In this document: positions 40,736 through 55,500 of the stretch, in pieces | Numbering within the stretch: position 1 is the stretch's first letter | Layout of the letters: the number at the start of each line of letters is the position of its first letter | Assembly: GCF_032854445.1 (NCBI RefSeq) | Contig: NW_027018151.1 | Span: forward strand, 1-64,000 | DNA length: 64,000 nt | Source of the DNA: Liolophura sinensis | Lineage: Eukaryota > Mollusca > Polyplacophora > Chitonida > Chitonidae | Direction: 5' to 3' | Position numbers and translations under genes: made by a program | The notes under the pieces: generated by a model | Told to the model about the DNA's origin: nothing | Seen by the model: the letters and a program-made list of their open reading frames with translations, nothing else | Database searches by the model: none

Positions 40736-42217
40736 CACGCTATTGTAATGATTTCAATGTTCTCCTTGTAACTGAGCACATTATTATAATGATTGCAATG
40801 TTCATCTTGTAACTGAATATGCTATTGCAATGATTACAATGTCCATTTTGCAACTGAGCATGCTTGTATACTGATTACAATGTTCACCTAGGAACTGATG
40901 ATGTTTTTATAATGATTACAACGTTCATCTTGTAACTGAACATGCAATTATAAGGATTACAATGTTCACTTTGTAACTGAACATGCTATTACAATAATTA
41001 CAATGTTCATCTTGTAACTGAACATGCTATTATGTCGATTACAATCTTTATCTTGCAACTGAGCATGTTATTATAATGATTACAATGTTCATCTTGTAAT
41101 TGAACGCGCTAATATATTGAATACAATGTTCATTTTGTAACTGATGATGTTATTATAATGATTACAATATTCATCTTGTAACTAAATATGCTTATGTAAT
41201 GATTACAATGTCCATTTTGCAACTGAGCATGCTTTTATACTTACAATGTCCACCTTGTAACTGAACATGCTATTATAATGATTAGAATGTTCATCTTGTA
41301 ACTGAGCATGTTTTTATAAAGATTACAATGTTCACCTTGTAACTGAACATGCTTTTATAATGATTACAATGTTCATCTTGTAATTAAACGTGCTAATATA
41401 ATGAATACAATGTTTACTTTGTAACTGATGATGTTATTATAATGATTACAATATTCATCTTGTAAGTGAATATGCTAATGTAATGATTACAATGTTTATC
41501 TTACAACTGAGCATGCTTGTATACTGATTACAATGTTCACCTTGCAACTGATGATGTTTTTATAATGATTACAATGTTCATCTTATAACTGAACATGCTA
41601 TTATGTCGATTACAATCTTCATCTTGCAACTGAGCATGTTTTTAAAATGATTACTATGTTCACCTTGTAACTGAACATGCTTTTATAATGATTACAATGT
41701 CTATCTTGTAAGTGAACGAGCTAATATAATGAATACAATGCTTATGTTGTAACTGATGATGTTATTATAATGATTACAATATTCATCTTGTAAGTGAATA
41801 TGCTAATAAAATGATTACAATGTCCATTTTGCAACTGAGCATGCTTGTATACTGATTACAATGTTCACCTTGTAACTGTTTGTGTTTTTATAATGACTAC
41901 AATGTTCATCTTATAACTGAACATGCAATTATAAGGATTACAATGTTCACTTTGTAACTGAACATGCTATTACAATGATTACATTGTTCACCTTGTAACT
42001 GAGCGCATTATTATAATGATTACAATGTTCATCTTGTAACTGAATATGCTATTGTAATGATTACAATGTCCATTTTGCAACTGAGCATGCTTGTTTACTG
42101 ATTACAATGTTCACCTTGCAACTGATGATGTTTTTAAAATGATTACAATGTTCACTTTGTAACTGAACATGCTATTACAATGATTACAATGTTCATCTTG
42201 TAACTGAACATGCTATT
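40736..42217 (+). repeat. 1,555-bp tandem duplication, unit 2 (slightly short)
   Basis: This unit follows unit 1 at a constant offset until about 42217. There CATGCTATTA continues as CAATGATTACATTG rather than TGTCGATTAC. The exchange therefore ended within a monomer-in-register position. Confidence 0.8.
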
Positions 42218-45200
42218 ACAATGATTACATTGTTCACCTTGTAACTGAGCACATTATTATAATGATTACAATGTTCATCTTGTAAGTGAATATGCTAATG
42301 TAATGATTACAATATCCATTTTGCAACTGAGCATACTTTTATACTGATTACAATGTTCACCTTGTAACTGATGATGTTTTTATAATGATTAAAATGTTCA
42401 TCTTGTAACTACATATGCTATAATAATGATTACAATGTTCATCTTGTAACTACATATGCTAATATAATAATTGCAATATTCATTTTGTAACTGAGCATGC
42501 TATTATATTGATTACAATGGTGATTTTGTAACCGTTGACGCTATTATAATGTTACAATGTTTACTTTGTAACTGAACATGCTATTACAATGATTACAATG
42601 TTCATCTTGTAACTGAACATGCTATTATGTCGATTACAATCTTCATCTTGTAACTGAAAATGATATTATAATGATTACAATGTTTATCTTGCAACTGAGC
42701 ATGCTATTATAATGATTACTTTGCTCATCTTGTATTTGAGCATGCTATTTTAACTATTACAATGTTCATCTTGTAACTGGGCATGTTTTTATAATGATTA
42801 CAATGTTCACCTTGTAACTGAGCACGCTATTGTAATGATTTCAATGTTCTCCTTGTAACTGAGCACATTATTATAATGATTGCAATGTTCATCTTGTAAC
42901 TGAATATGCTATTGCAATGATTACAATGTCCATTTTGCAACTGAGCAGGCTTGTATACTGATTACAATGTTCATCTAGGAACTGATGATGTTTTTATAAT
43001 GATTACAACGTTCATCTTGTAACTGAACATGCAATTATAAGGATTACAATGTTCACTTTGTAACTGAACATGCTATTACAATGATTACAATGTTCATCTT
43101 GTAACTGAACATGCTATTATGTCGATTACAATCTTTATCTTGCAACTGAGCATGTTATTATAATGATTACAATGTTCATCTTGTAATTGAACGTGCTAAT
43201 ATATTGAATACAATGTTCATTTTGTAACTGATGATGTTATTATAATGATTACAATATTCATCTTGTAACTAAATATGCTTATGTAATGATTACAATGTTT
43301 ATCTTGCAACTGAGCATGCTTGTATACTGATTACAATGTTCACCTTGCAACTGATAATGTTTTTATAATGATTACAATGTTCATCTTATAACTAAACATG
43401 CTATTATGTCGATTACAATCTTCATCTTGCAACTGAGCATGTTTTTAAAATGATTACTATGTTCACCTTGTAACTGAACATGCTTTTATAATGATTACAA
43501 TGTTTATCTTGTAAGTGAACGAGCTAATATAATGAATACAATGTTTACATTGTAACTGATGATGTTATTATAATAATTACAATATTCATCTTGTAAGTGA
43601 ATATGCTAATGTAATGATTACAATGTCCATTTTGCAACTGAGCATGCTTGTATACTGATTACAATGTTCACCTTGTAACTGTTTATGTCTTTATAATGAT
43701 TACAATGTTCATCTTGTAACTGAACATGCAATTATAAGGATTACAATGTTCACTTTGTAACTGAACATGCTATTACAATGATTACATGGTTCACCTTGTA
43801 ACTGAGCGCATTTTTATAATGATTACAATGTTCATCTTGTAACTGAATATGCTATTGTAATGATTACAATGTCCATTTTGCAACTGAGCATGATTATATA
43901 CTGATTACAATGTTCACCTTGCAACTGATGATGTTTTTATAATGATTACAATGGTGATTTTGTAACCGTTGGCGCTATTATAATGATTACAATGTTTACT
44001 TTGTAACTGAACATGCTATTACAATGATTACAATGTTCATCTTGTAACTGGGCATACTAGTGTAATAATTAAAATAATAATTTTGTAACTGAGCATGCTA
44101 TTATACTGATTACAATGTTCATCTTGTAACTGAACATGCTATTATAATGATTACAATGTTGATGTTGTAACTGAACATGCTATTATACGAATTACAATTT
44201 TCATCTTGTAATTGAGCATGCTATTATTATGATTACATTGCTCATCTTGTATTTGAGCATGCTATTTTAACTATTACAATGTTCATCTTGTAACTGGGCA
44301 TGTTTTTATAATGATTACAATGTTCACCTTTTAACTGAGCACGCTATTGTAATGATTTCAATGTTCTCCTTGTAACTGAGCACATTATTATAATGATTGC
44401 AATGTTCATCTTGTAACTGAATATGCTATTGCAATGATTACAATGTCCATTTTGCAACTGAGCATGCTTGTATACTGATTACAATGTTCACCTAGGAACT
44501 GATGATGTTTTTATAATGATTACAACGTTCATCTTGTAACTGAACATGCAATTATAAGGATTACAATGTTCACTTTGTAACTGAACATGCTATTACAATG
44601 ATTACAATGTTCATCTTGTAACTGAACATGCTATTATGTCGATTACAATCTTTATCTTGCAACTGAGCATGTTATTATAATGATTACAATGTTCATCTTG
44701 TAATTGAACGTGCTAATATATTGAATACAATGTTCATTTTGTAACTGATGATGTTATTATAATGATTACAATATTCATCTTGTAACTAAATATGCTTATG
44801 TAATGATTACAATGTCCATTTTGCAACTGAGCATGCTTTTATACTTACAATGTCCACCTTGTAACTGAACATGCTATTATAATGATTAGAATGTTCATCT
44901 TGTAACTGAGCATGTTTTTATAAAGATTACAATGTTCACCTTGTTACTGAACATGCTTTTATAATGATTACAATGTTCATCTTGTAATTGAACGTGCTAA
45001 TATAATGAATACAATGTTTACTTTGTAACTGATGATGTTATTATAATAATTACAATATTCATCTTGTAAGTGAATATGCTAATGTAATGATTACAATGTT
45101 TATCTTGCAACTGAGCATGCTTGTATACTGATTACAATGTTCACCTTGCAACTGATGATGTTTTTATAATGATTACAATGTTCATCTTATAACTGAACAT

Positions 45201-48200
45201 GCTATTATGTCGATTACAATCTTCATCTTGCAACTGAGCATGTTTTTAAAATGATTACTATGTTCACCTTGTAACTGAACATGCTTTTATTATGATTACA
45301 ATGTTTATCTTGTAAGTCAACGAGCTAATATAATGAATACAATGCTTATGTTGTAACTGATGATGTTATTATAATGATTACAATATTCATCTTGTAAGTG
45401 AATATACTAATAAAATGATTACAATGTCCATTTTGCAACTGAGCATGCTTGTATACTGATTACAATGTTCACCTTGTAACTGTTTATGTTTTTATAATGA
45501 CTACAATGTTCATCTTATAACTGAACATGCAATTATAAGGATTACAATGTTCACTTTGTAACTGAACATGCTATTACAATGATTACATTGTTCACCTTGT
45601 AACTGAGCGCATTATTATAATGATTACAATGTTCATCTTGTAACTGAATATGCTATTGTAATGATTACAATGTCCATTTTGCAACTGAGCATGCTTGTAT
45701 ACTGATTACAATGTTCACCTTGCAACTGATGATGTTTTTATAATGATTGCAATGTTCACTTTGTAACTGAACATGGTATTACAATGATTACAATGTTCAT
45801 CTTGTAACTGAACATGCTATTATGTCGATTACAATCTTCATCTTGCAACTGAGCATGATATTATAATGATTACAATGTTCATCTTGTAATTGAACGTGCT
45901 AATATAATGAATACATTGTTCATTTTGTAACTGATGATGTTATTATAATGATTACAATATTCATCTTGTAACTGAATATGCTTATGTAATGATTACAATG
46001 TCCATTTTGCAACTGAGCATGCTTTTATACTTACAATGTCCACCTTGTAACTGAACATGCTATTATAAAGATTACAATGTTCACCTTGTAACTGAACATG
46101 CTTTTATAATGATTACAATGTTCATCTTGTAATTGAACGTGCTAATATAATGAATACAATGTTTACTTTGTAACTGATGATGTTATTATAATGATTACAA
46201 TATTCATCTTGTAAATGAATATGCTAATGTAATGATTACAATGTTTATCTTGCAACTGAGCATGCTTGTATACTGATTACAATGTTCACTTTGCAACTGA
46301 TGATGTTTTTATAATGATTACAATGTTCATCTTGTAACTGAACATGCTATTATGTCGATTACAATCTTCATCTTGCAACTGAGCATGTTTTTAAAATGAT
46401 TACTATGTTCACCTTGTAACTGAACATGCTTTTATAATGATTACAGTGTTTATCTTGTAAGTCAACGAGCTAATATAATGAATACAATGCTTATGTTGTA
46501 ACTGATGATGTTATTATAATGATTACAATATTCATCTTGTAAGTGAATATGCTAATGTAATGATTACAATGTCCATTTTGCAACTGAGCATGCTTGTATA
46601 CTGATTACAATGTTCACCTTGAAACTGTTTACTTTTTATAATGATTACAATGTTCATCTTGTAACTGAACATGCAATTATAAGGATTACAATGTGCACTT
46701 TGTAACTGAACATGCTATTACAATGATTACATTGTTCACCTTGTAGCTGAGCACATTATTATAATGATTACAATGTTCATCTTGTAACTCAATATGCTAT
46801 TGTAATGATTACAATGTCCATTTTGCAACTGAGCATGGTTGTATACTGATTACAATTTTCACTTTGCAACTGATGATGTTTTTATAATGATTACAATGTT
46901 CACTTTGAAAGTGAACATGCAATTATAAGGAATACAATGTTCACTTTGTAACTGAACATGCTTTTACAATGATTACATTGTTCACCTTGTAACTGAGCAC
47001 ATTATTATAATAATTACAATGTTCATCTTGTAAGTGAATATGCTAATGTAATGATTACAATATCCATTTTGCAACTGAGCATGCTTTTATACTGATTACA
47101 ATGTTCACCTTGTAACTGATGATGTTTTTATAATGATTACAATGTTCATCTTGTAACTACATATGCTATAATAATGATTACAATGTTCATCTTGTAATGA
47201 AATATGCTAATATAATGATTGCAATATTCATTTTTTAACTGAGCATGCTATTATATTGATTACAATGGTGATTTTGTAACCGTTGACGCTATTATAATGA
47301 TTACAATGTTTACTTTGTAACTGAACATGCTATTACAATGATTACAATGTTCATCTTGTAACTGAACATGCTATTATGTCGATTACAGTCTTCATCTTGT
47401 AACTGAAAATGATATTTTAATGATTACAATGTTTATCTTGCAACTGAGCATGCTATTATAATGATTACAATGTTCACTTCGTAACTGATCATGCTTTTTT
47501 AACTATTACAATGTTCATCTTGTAACTGGGCATGTTTTTATAATGATTACAATGTTCATCTTGTAACTGAGCACGCTATTGTAATGATTACAATGTTCAC
47601 CTTGTAACTGAGCACATGATTATAATGATTACAATGTTCATCTTGTAACTGAATATGCTATTGTAATGATTACAATGTCCATTTTGCAACTGAGCATGCT
47701 GGTATACTGATTACAATGTTCACCTTGCAACTGATGATGTTTTTATAATGATTACAATGTTCATCTTGTAACTGAACATGCAATTATAAGGATTACAATG
47801 TTCACTTTGTAAACTTAACATGCTTTTACAATGATTACAATGCTCATTTTGTAACTGAACATGCTATTATGTCGATTACAATCTTGATCTTGTATGTATG
47901 TCGCTGTGCAACTGAGTGAGTGAGTGCTTGGGGTTTAACGTCGTATCTAAACAGTTTTTCAGTCATATGACGACGAAGGAATCATTAGGGTGCATGCACG
48001 TGTAATGTGCCTCCTTGTTGCAGGACGGATTTTCACCGCTCTTTTATTTAGTGCTGCATCACTGAGACGACTTACCGAAGGCAAGTAAGCCGCCCCGCCC
48101 GAGCCATTATGCTGAAACGGGTCAACCAGTCGTTGCACTATACCCTTCATGCTGAACGCCAAACGAGGAAGTTACAACTTCCTCTTTTAAAGTCTTAGGT

Positions 48201-48211
48201 GTGACTCGACC
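48201..48211 (-). promoter_or_regulatory. Pol III B box of SINE copy 2
   Basis: The minus strand reads GGTCGAGTCAC, identical to copy 1. Confidence 0.7.
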
Positions 48212-48254
48212 AAGGATTGATCCTGGATCTACCGGTCCCGAAGCGGACGCTCTA

Positions 48255-48266
48255 CCAACTGTGCTA
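48255..48266 (-). promoter_or_regulatory. Pol III A box of SINE copy 2
   Basis: The minus strand reads TAGCACAGTTGG, identical to copy 1. Confidence 0.78.
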
Positions 48267-48289
48267 TCCGGGCCGGTCTGTGCAACTGA

Positions 48290-49058
48290 CGATCAGATAA
48301 CATTTATCTGTAAAGACATGTATGTCTCTGCGCCATTTACTGTACCTATGTCTTTCACTTCAGGCAAACCTTAGTCCTCCCATACATAACCCCACCTGAC
48401 AAGGCTCCTACTCAGGCAATTTTATTTCATAGTGAAAGGAAGGCTTTAAGCAAACATGTTTGTACATATAATATTAGTGGAGCGAGTTTTCAGTAATACA
48501 CAATTAACATATAACAGACCTATCAAAACCCTCACAGAATCCAAACGAAGTCCACCGTAAGCACTCTGGAAAAAACATATTAGGAGCTCAAGTACGTCTA
48601 TATCGCATTTGTTATTTCATTTCTAACATGATGAGATCACAGAGCTGTTACATTTATCTGTCAAAACCGTTAGTTTAATAAGTTACATATTTGTCCTGAA
48701 AGAAAGAGACAAAGTTATTGATCTCATTAACGTACGTGTACCTGCCGACGAGCATCAGTTACCATTGTCAGCAAGACTAGTCCCGATATAGAAGAACCGC
48801 AGAGAAAACCATCAAAGAATTGGGGTCGAGTTTTCTGATCTTATTGCAGTCAGATTAATTTCACAGATATCGTATTCTACACATTTGGCCCATTGCCAGT
48901 ACGCTGCAAATAGGGGTGCGAAACAATGCATGTATTTTTCATTGAGGAATGAAGAAAATGGTTTTAAAAAAGGACAAACTTAAGTTCTCTTAAATATGCA
49001 TACCTGTAGTTTCCGTTTTCAAAGGCTAAACAGTCTAACAAAGGGCCATTTGACTTAA
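48290..49058. other. Gene-free sequence right of the SINE, cassette 2
   Basis: This corresponds to 9435-10204 with a handful of base changes (GGCAATTTTATTTCAT, CCACCGTAAG and one base fewer at ACAGTC). No gene or recognised element is visible. Confidence 0.7.
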
Positions 49059-49087
49059 GAACATGCCTATTACAATATTACATGTAA
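49059..49087 (+). repeat. Degenerate satellite monomer inside cassette 2
   Basis: This is the same GAACATGCCTATTACAAT relic as in cassette 1, about 80 bp before the satellite resumes. Confidence 0.6.
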
Positions 49088-49164
49088 TTAACATAAATAC
49101 GATATGATGGCGTTTAGTTAAACTAAGGTGAATATACCAGAGTTTGGAAGCGATTTATTCTAAA

Positions 49165-52100
49165 AATAATTCTTACAATGTTCATCTGGTAACTGAACAT
49201 GCTATTATAATGATTACATTGCTCATCTTGTAACTGAGCACGCTATTATACTGATTACAATGTTCATCTTGTAACTGGGCATACTAGTGTAATAATTAAA
49301 ATATTAATTTTGTAACTGAGCATGCTATTATACTGATTACAATGTTCATCTTGTAACTGAACATGCTATTATAATGATTACAATGTTCATGTTGTAACTG
49401 AGCATGCTATTATACGAATTACAATTTTCATCTTGTAATTGAGCATGCTATTATAATGATTACATTGCTCATCTTGTATTTGAGCATGCTATTTTAACTA
49501 TTACAATGTTCATCTTGTAACTGGGCATGTTTTTATAATGATTACAATGTTCACCTTGTAACTGAGCACGCTATTGTAATGATTCCAATGTTCTCCTTGT
49601 AACTGAGCACATTATTATAATGATTGCAATGTTCATCTTGTAACTGAATATGCTATTGCAATGATTACAATGTCCATTTTGCAACTGAGCATGCTTGTAT
49701 ACTGATTACAATGTTCTTCTAGGAACTGATGATGTTTTTATAATGATTACAACGTTCATCTTGTAACTGAACATGCAATTATAAGGATTACAATGTTCAC
49801 TTTGTAACTGAACATGCTATTACAATGATTACAATGTTCATCTTGTAACTGAACATGCTATTATGTCGATTACAATCTTTATCTTGCAACTGAGCATGAT
49901 ATTATAATGATTACAATGTTCATCTTGTAATTGAACGTGCTAATATATTGAATACAATGTTCATTTTGTAACTGATGATGTTATTATAATGATTACAATA
50001 TTCATCTTGTAACTAAATATGCTTATGTAATGATTACAATGTCCATTTTGCAACTGAGCATGCTTTTATACTTACAATGTCCACCTTGTAACTGAACATG
50101 CTATTATAATGATTAGAATGTTCATCTTGTAACTGAGCATGTTTTTATAAAGATTACAATGTTCACCTTGTAACTGAACATGCTTTTATAATGATTACAA
50201 TGTTCATCTTGTAATTGAACGTGCTAATATAATGAATACAATGTTTACTTTGTAACTGATGATGTTATTATAATGATTACAATATTCATCTTGTAAGTGA
50301 ATATGCTAATGTAATGATTACAATGTTTATCTTGCAACTGAGCATGCTTGTATACTGATTACAATGTTTACCTTGCAACTGATGATGTTTTTATAATGAT
50401 TACAATGTTCATCTTATAACTGAACATGCTATTATGTCGATTACAATCTTCATCTTGCAACTGAGCATGTTTTTAAAATAATTACTATGTTCACCTTGTA
50501 ACTGAACATGCTTTTATAATGATTACAATGTCTATTTTGTGAGTGAACGAGCTAATATAATGAATACAATGCTTATGTTGTAACTGATGATGTTATTATA
50601 ATGATTACAATATTCATCTTGTAAGTGAATATGCTAATGTAATGATTACAATGTCCATTTTGCAACTGAGCATGCTTGTATACTGATTACAATGTTCACC
50701 TTGTAACTGTTTATGTTTTTATAATGATTACAATGTTCATCTTATAACTGAACATGCAATTATAAGGATTACAATGTTCACTTTGTAACTGAACATGCTA
50801 TTACAATGATTACATTGTTCACCTTGTAACTGAGCGCATTATTATAATGATTACAATGTTCATCTTGTAACTGAATATGCTATTGTAATGATTACAATGT
50901 CCATTTTGCAACTGAGCATGCTTGTATACTGATTACAATGTTCACCTTGCAACTGATGATGTTTTTATAATGATTAAAATGTTCACTTTGTAACTGAACA
51001 TGCAATTTTAAGGATTACAATGTTCACTTTGTAACTGAACATGCTATTACAATGATTACATTGTTCACCTTGTAACTGAGCACATTATTATAATGATTAC
51101 AATGTTCATCTTGTAAGTGAATATGCTAATGTAATGATTACAATATCCATTTTGCAACTGAGCATGCTTTTATACTGATTACAATGTTCACCTTGTAACT
51201 GATGATGTTTTTATAATGATTAAAATGTTCATCTTGTAACTACATATGCTATAATAATGATTACAATGTTCATCTTGTAACTACATATGCTAATATAATA
51301 ATTGCAATATTCATTTTGTAGCTGAGCATGCTATTATATTGATTACAATGGTGATTTTGTAACCGTTGACGCTATTATAATGTTACAATGTTTACTTTGT
51401 AACTGAACATGCTATTACAATGATTACAATGTTCATCTTGTAACTGAACATGCTATTATGTCGATTACAATCTTCATCTTGTAACTGAAAATGATATTAT
51501 AATGATTACAATGTTTATCTTGCAACTGAGCATGCTATTATAATGATTACATTGCTCATCTTGTATTTGAGCATGCTATTTTAACTATTACAATGTTCAT
51601 CTTGTAACTGGGCATGTTTTTATAATGATTACAATGTTCACGTTGTAACTGAGCACGCTATTGTAATGATTTCAATGTTCTCCTTGTAACTGAGCACATT
51701 ATTATAATGATTGCAATGTTCATCTTGTAACTGAATATGCTATTGCAATGATTACAATGTCCATTTTGCAACTGAGCATGCTTGTATACCGATTACAATG
51801 TTCACCTAGGAACTGATGATGTTTTTATAATGATTACAACGTTCATCTTGTAACTGAACATGCAATTATAAGGATTACAATGTTCACTTTGTAACCGAGC
51901 ACATTATTATAATGATTACAATGTTCATCTTGTAAGTGAACATGCTAATGTAATGATTACAATATCCATTTTGCAACTGAGCATGCTTTTATACTGATTA
52001 CAATGTTCACCTTGTAACTGATGATGTTTTTATAATGATTACAATGTTCATCTTGTAATTACATATGCTATAATAATGATTACAATGTTCGTCTTGTAAC

Positions 52101-54980
52101 TACATATGCTAATATAATAATTGCAATATTCATTTTGTAACTGAGCATGCTATTATTTTGATTACAATTGTGATTTTGTAACCGTTGACGCTATTATAAT
52201 GATTACAATGTTTACTTTGTAACTGAACATGCTATTACAATGATTACAATGTTCATCTTGTAACTGAACATGCTATTATGTCGATTACAATCTTTATCTT
52301 GTAACTGAAAATGATATTATAATGATTACAATGTTTATGTTGCAACTGAAAATGATATTATAATGATTACAATGTTCACTTCGTAACTGATCATGCTATT
52401 TTAACTATTACAATGTTCATCTTGTAACTAAACATGCTTTTATAATGATTACAATGTTCATCTTGTAATTGACCGTGCTAATATAATGAATACAATGTTT
52501 ACTTTGTAACTGATGATGTTATTATAATGATTACAATATTCATCTTGTAACTGAATATGCTATTGCAATGATTACAATGTCCATTTTGCAACTGAGCATG
52601 CTTGTATACTGATTACAATGTTCACCTTGCAACTGATGATGTTTTTATAATGATTACAACGTTCATCTTGTAACTGAACATGCAATTATAAGGATTACAA
52701 TGTTCACTTTGTAACTGAACATGCTATTACAATGATTACAATGTTCATCTTGTAACTAAATATGCTTATGTAATGATTACAATGTCCATTTTGCAACTGA
52801 GCATGCTTTTATACTTACAATGTCCACCTTATAACTGAACATGCTATTATAATGATTAGAATGTTCATCTTGTAACTGAGCATGATTTTATAAAGATTAC
52901 AATGTTCACCTTGTAACTGAACATGCTTTTATAATGATTACAATGTTTATCTTGTAATTGAACGTGCTAATATAATGAATACAATGTTTACTTTGTAACT
53001 GATGATGTTATTATAATGATTACAATATTCATCTTGTAAGTGAATATGCTAATGTAATGATTACAATGTCCATTTTGCAACTGAGCATGCTTGTATACTG
53101 ATTACAATGTTCACCTTGTAACTGTTTATGTTTTTATAATGATTACAATGTTCATCTTGTAACTGAACATGCAATTATAAGGATAACAATGTTCACTTTG
53201 TAACTGAACATGCTATTACAATGAATCCATGGTTCACCTTGTAACTGAGCGCATTATTATAATGATTACAATGTTCATCTTGTACTTGAATATGCTATTG
53301 TAATGATTACAATGTCCATTTTGCAACTGAGCATACTTATATACTGATTACAATGTTCACCTTGCAACTGATGATGTTTCTATAATGATTACAATGTTCA
53401 CTTTGTAACTGAACATGCTATTACAAAGATTACATTGTTCACCTTGTAACTGAGCACATTATTATAATGATTACAATGTTTATCTTGTAAGTGAACATGC
53501 TAATGTAATGATTACAATATCCATTTTGCAACTGAGCATGCTTTTATACTGATTACAATGTTCACTTTGTAACTGATGATATTTTTATAATGATTACAAT
53601 GTTCATCTTGTAACTACATATGGTATAATAATGATTACAATGTTCGTCTTGTAACTACATATTCTATGATAATAATTGCAAAATTCATTTTGTAACTAAG
53701 CATGCTATTATTTTGATTACAATGGTGATTTTGTAACCGTTGACGCTATTATAATGATTACAATGTTTACTTTGTAACTGAACATGCTATTACAATGATT
53801 ACAATGTTCATCTTGTAACTGAACATGCTATTATGTCGATGACAATCTTTATCTTGTAACTGAAAATGATATTATAATGATTACAATGTTTATCTTGCAA
53901 CTGAAAATGATATTATAATGATTACAATGTTCACTTCGTAACTGATCATGCTATTTTAACTATTACAATGTTCATCTTGTAACTGGGCATGTTTTTATAA
54001 TGATTACAATGTTCATCTTGTAACTGAGCACGCTATTGTAATGATTATAATGTTCACCTTGTAACTGAGCACATGATTATAATGATTACAATGTTCATCT
54101 TGTAACTGAATATGCTATTGTAATGATTACAATGTCCAATTTGCAACTGAGCATGCTTGTATACTGATTACAATGTTCACCTTGCAACTGATGATGTTTT
54201 TATCATGATTACAATGTTCATCTTGTAACTGAACATGCAATTATAAGGATTACAATGTTCACTTTGTAACTGAACATGCTATTACAATGATTACAATGTT
54301 CATCTTGTAACTGAACATGCTATTATGTCGATTACAATCTTCATCTTGCAACTGAAAATGATATTATAATGATTACAATGTTTATCTTGAAACTAAGCAT
54401 GCTATTATAATGATTACAATGTTGACTTCGTAACTGAACATGCTATTAGAAGTATTACAATGTTCATCTTGTAACTGGGCATGTTTTTATAATAATTACA
54501 CTGTTCACCTTGTAACTGAACATGCTATTATAATGATTACAATGTTCATTTTGCAACTGAGCATGCTTTTATACTGATTACAATGTTCACCTTGTAACTG
54601 ATGATGTTTTTATAATGATTACAATGTTCATCTTGTAACTTAGCATGCTATTATAATGATGACAATGTTCATTTTGTAAATGAGCACGCTATTATACTGT
54701 TTACAATGTTCATCTTGTAACTGAGCATGCTATTATAATGATTACAATGTTCATGTTGTAATTGAACGTGCTAATATAATGAATACAATGTTCATTTTGT
54801 AACTGATGATGTTTTTTTAATGATTACAATATTCATCTTGTAACTGAACATGCTATTATGATTACAATTTTCATCCTGTAACTGAGCTTTCTATTATAAT
54901 GATTACAATGTTTACCTTGTAAGTGAGCGTGATAATATAATGTTTACAATGTTTATCTTGTAACTGAGCATGCTATCATA
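49165..54980 (+). repeat. 41-bp satellite array, block 3
   Basis: This is 5.8 kb of the same satellite. The first kilobase follows the post-cassette order seen after cassette 1. From about 52744 it belongs to the unit duplicated with cassette 3. The last 600 bp are more divergent, with variants such as CTATTAGAAGTATTAC (54443) and CTATTATGATTACAATTTTC (54850), as expected near an array edge. It ends at GCATGCTATCATA. Confidence 0.96.
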
Positions 54981-55500
54981 AGACACGAGTCTCTTTAACT
55001 GGATTTAGTCTATTTCAGCTGAGGGGAAAAATGAAAGATTTAGTGTGGATAATGTGTGGGGATAATATGAGCTTTTTAGCGTGTATTTGGTCCAAACTGC
55101 ATCTTTGTACCGTTGATCGTTGAGAAGAAATAGAAGGCATTTCTCAATATTGGCACTTAAAAGATGGTGCCAGCTAGGAAATCAGCTCTAACCCCAGTGT
55201 TCCATGTGGGATTACAGAGGGCGATGGCGTGCTGACCCCATCGGTAACTGAGGCCCTCCTCAAACAAAAATTAAATAAGTAAGTAAAATGTAAAACGTTG
55301 TGAGGCCGATAGAAAATCATGTGTTTCTCTAACTGATTTCACTCCAATATATTCTTTCATCCAGCGTGTTGACAGAGTCAGTGGAATTCGGATGTTTAAA
55401 TGGTTTCAAGCAACGAAGTATCATTACTTCAAGATATTAATATAACCTGAAGCTTCTAAACCTGGATCACTGTGTTTTCCTGAATCGTTGATTAAATCAA
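54981..55500. other. Left flank of cassette 3, no gene seen
   Basis: This stretch begins AGACACGAGTCTCTTTAACT directly after the satellite. It has no open frame of note. A possible SINE 3' end lies at about 55160-55288. The rest I do not recognise. It is absent from cassettes 1 and 2. Confidence 0.6.
55160..55288 (+). mobile_element. Possible SINE 3' remnant
   Basis: A GC-richer stretch (GGGCGATGGCGTGCTGACC, CCCATCGGTAACTGAGG) runs into an A-rich tail with short repeats (AAATAAGTAAGTAAAA). That is the shape of a SINE 3' end. No tRNA-like head or target-site duplication was found, so this is tentative. Confidence 0.25.

Larger units (their letters stand above)
10311..47894 (+). repeat. 41-bp satellite array, block 2 (largest)
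   Basis: This is 37.6 kb of uninterrupted satellite with the same monomer and orientation as block 1. It contains an 8,467-bp tandem pair (14854-31787), a 1,555-bp tandem duplication (39181-42217) and a six-monomer duplication (15161 onward and 23628 onward). Landmark variants recur: ACTGGGCATACTAG at 10420, 11853, 14956, 19456, 23423, 27923, 34141, 35534, 38888 and 44047, and ACTGTTTGTG near 16350, 20891, 24817, 29358, 40323 and 41878. No gene, mobile element or unrelated insert is visible in it. The stretch 35135-36475 carries many single-base indels and may be assembly error. Confidence 0.97.
47916..48277 (-). mobile_element. tRNA-derived SINE, copy 2 (362 bp)
   Basis: This has the same element, length and orientation as copy 1. 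CTGTGCAACTGA occurs at 47904-47915 and 48278-48289. The A box is at 48255-48266, the B box at 48201-48211 and the hairpin at 48165-48184. It differs from copy 1 at a few bases, for example GGTTTAACG versus GGTTTTACG and AACAGTTTTT versus AACAATTTTT. It is a passenger of the block duplication, not a new insertion. Confidence 0.88.
47895..49164. other. Non-satellite cassette 2
   Basis: This is a near-identical copy of cassette 1, 38,855 bp downstream, with the same truncated left edge, SINE, target-site duplication and right junction. The matching extends into the satellite on both sides (about 45520-50042 matches 6665-11188), so cassette and flanks were duplicated as one block. It contains no gene. 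Confidence 0.93.
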
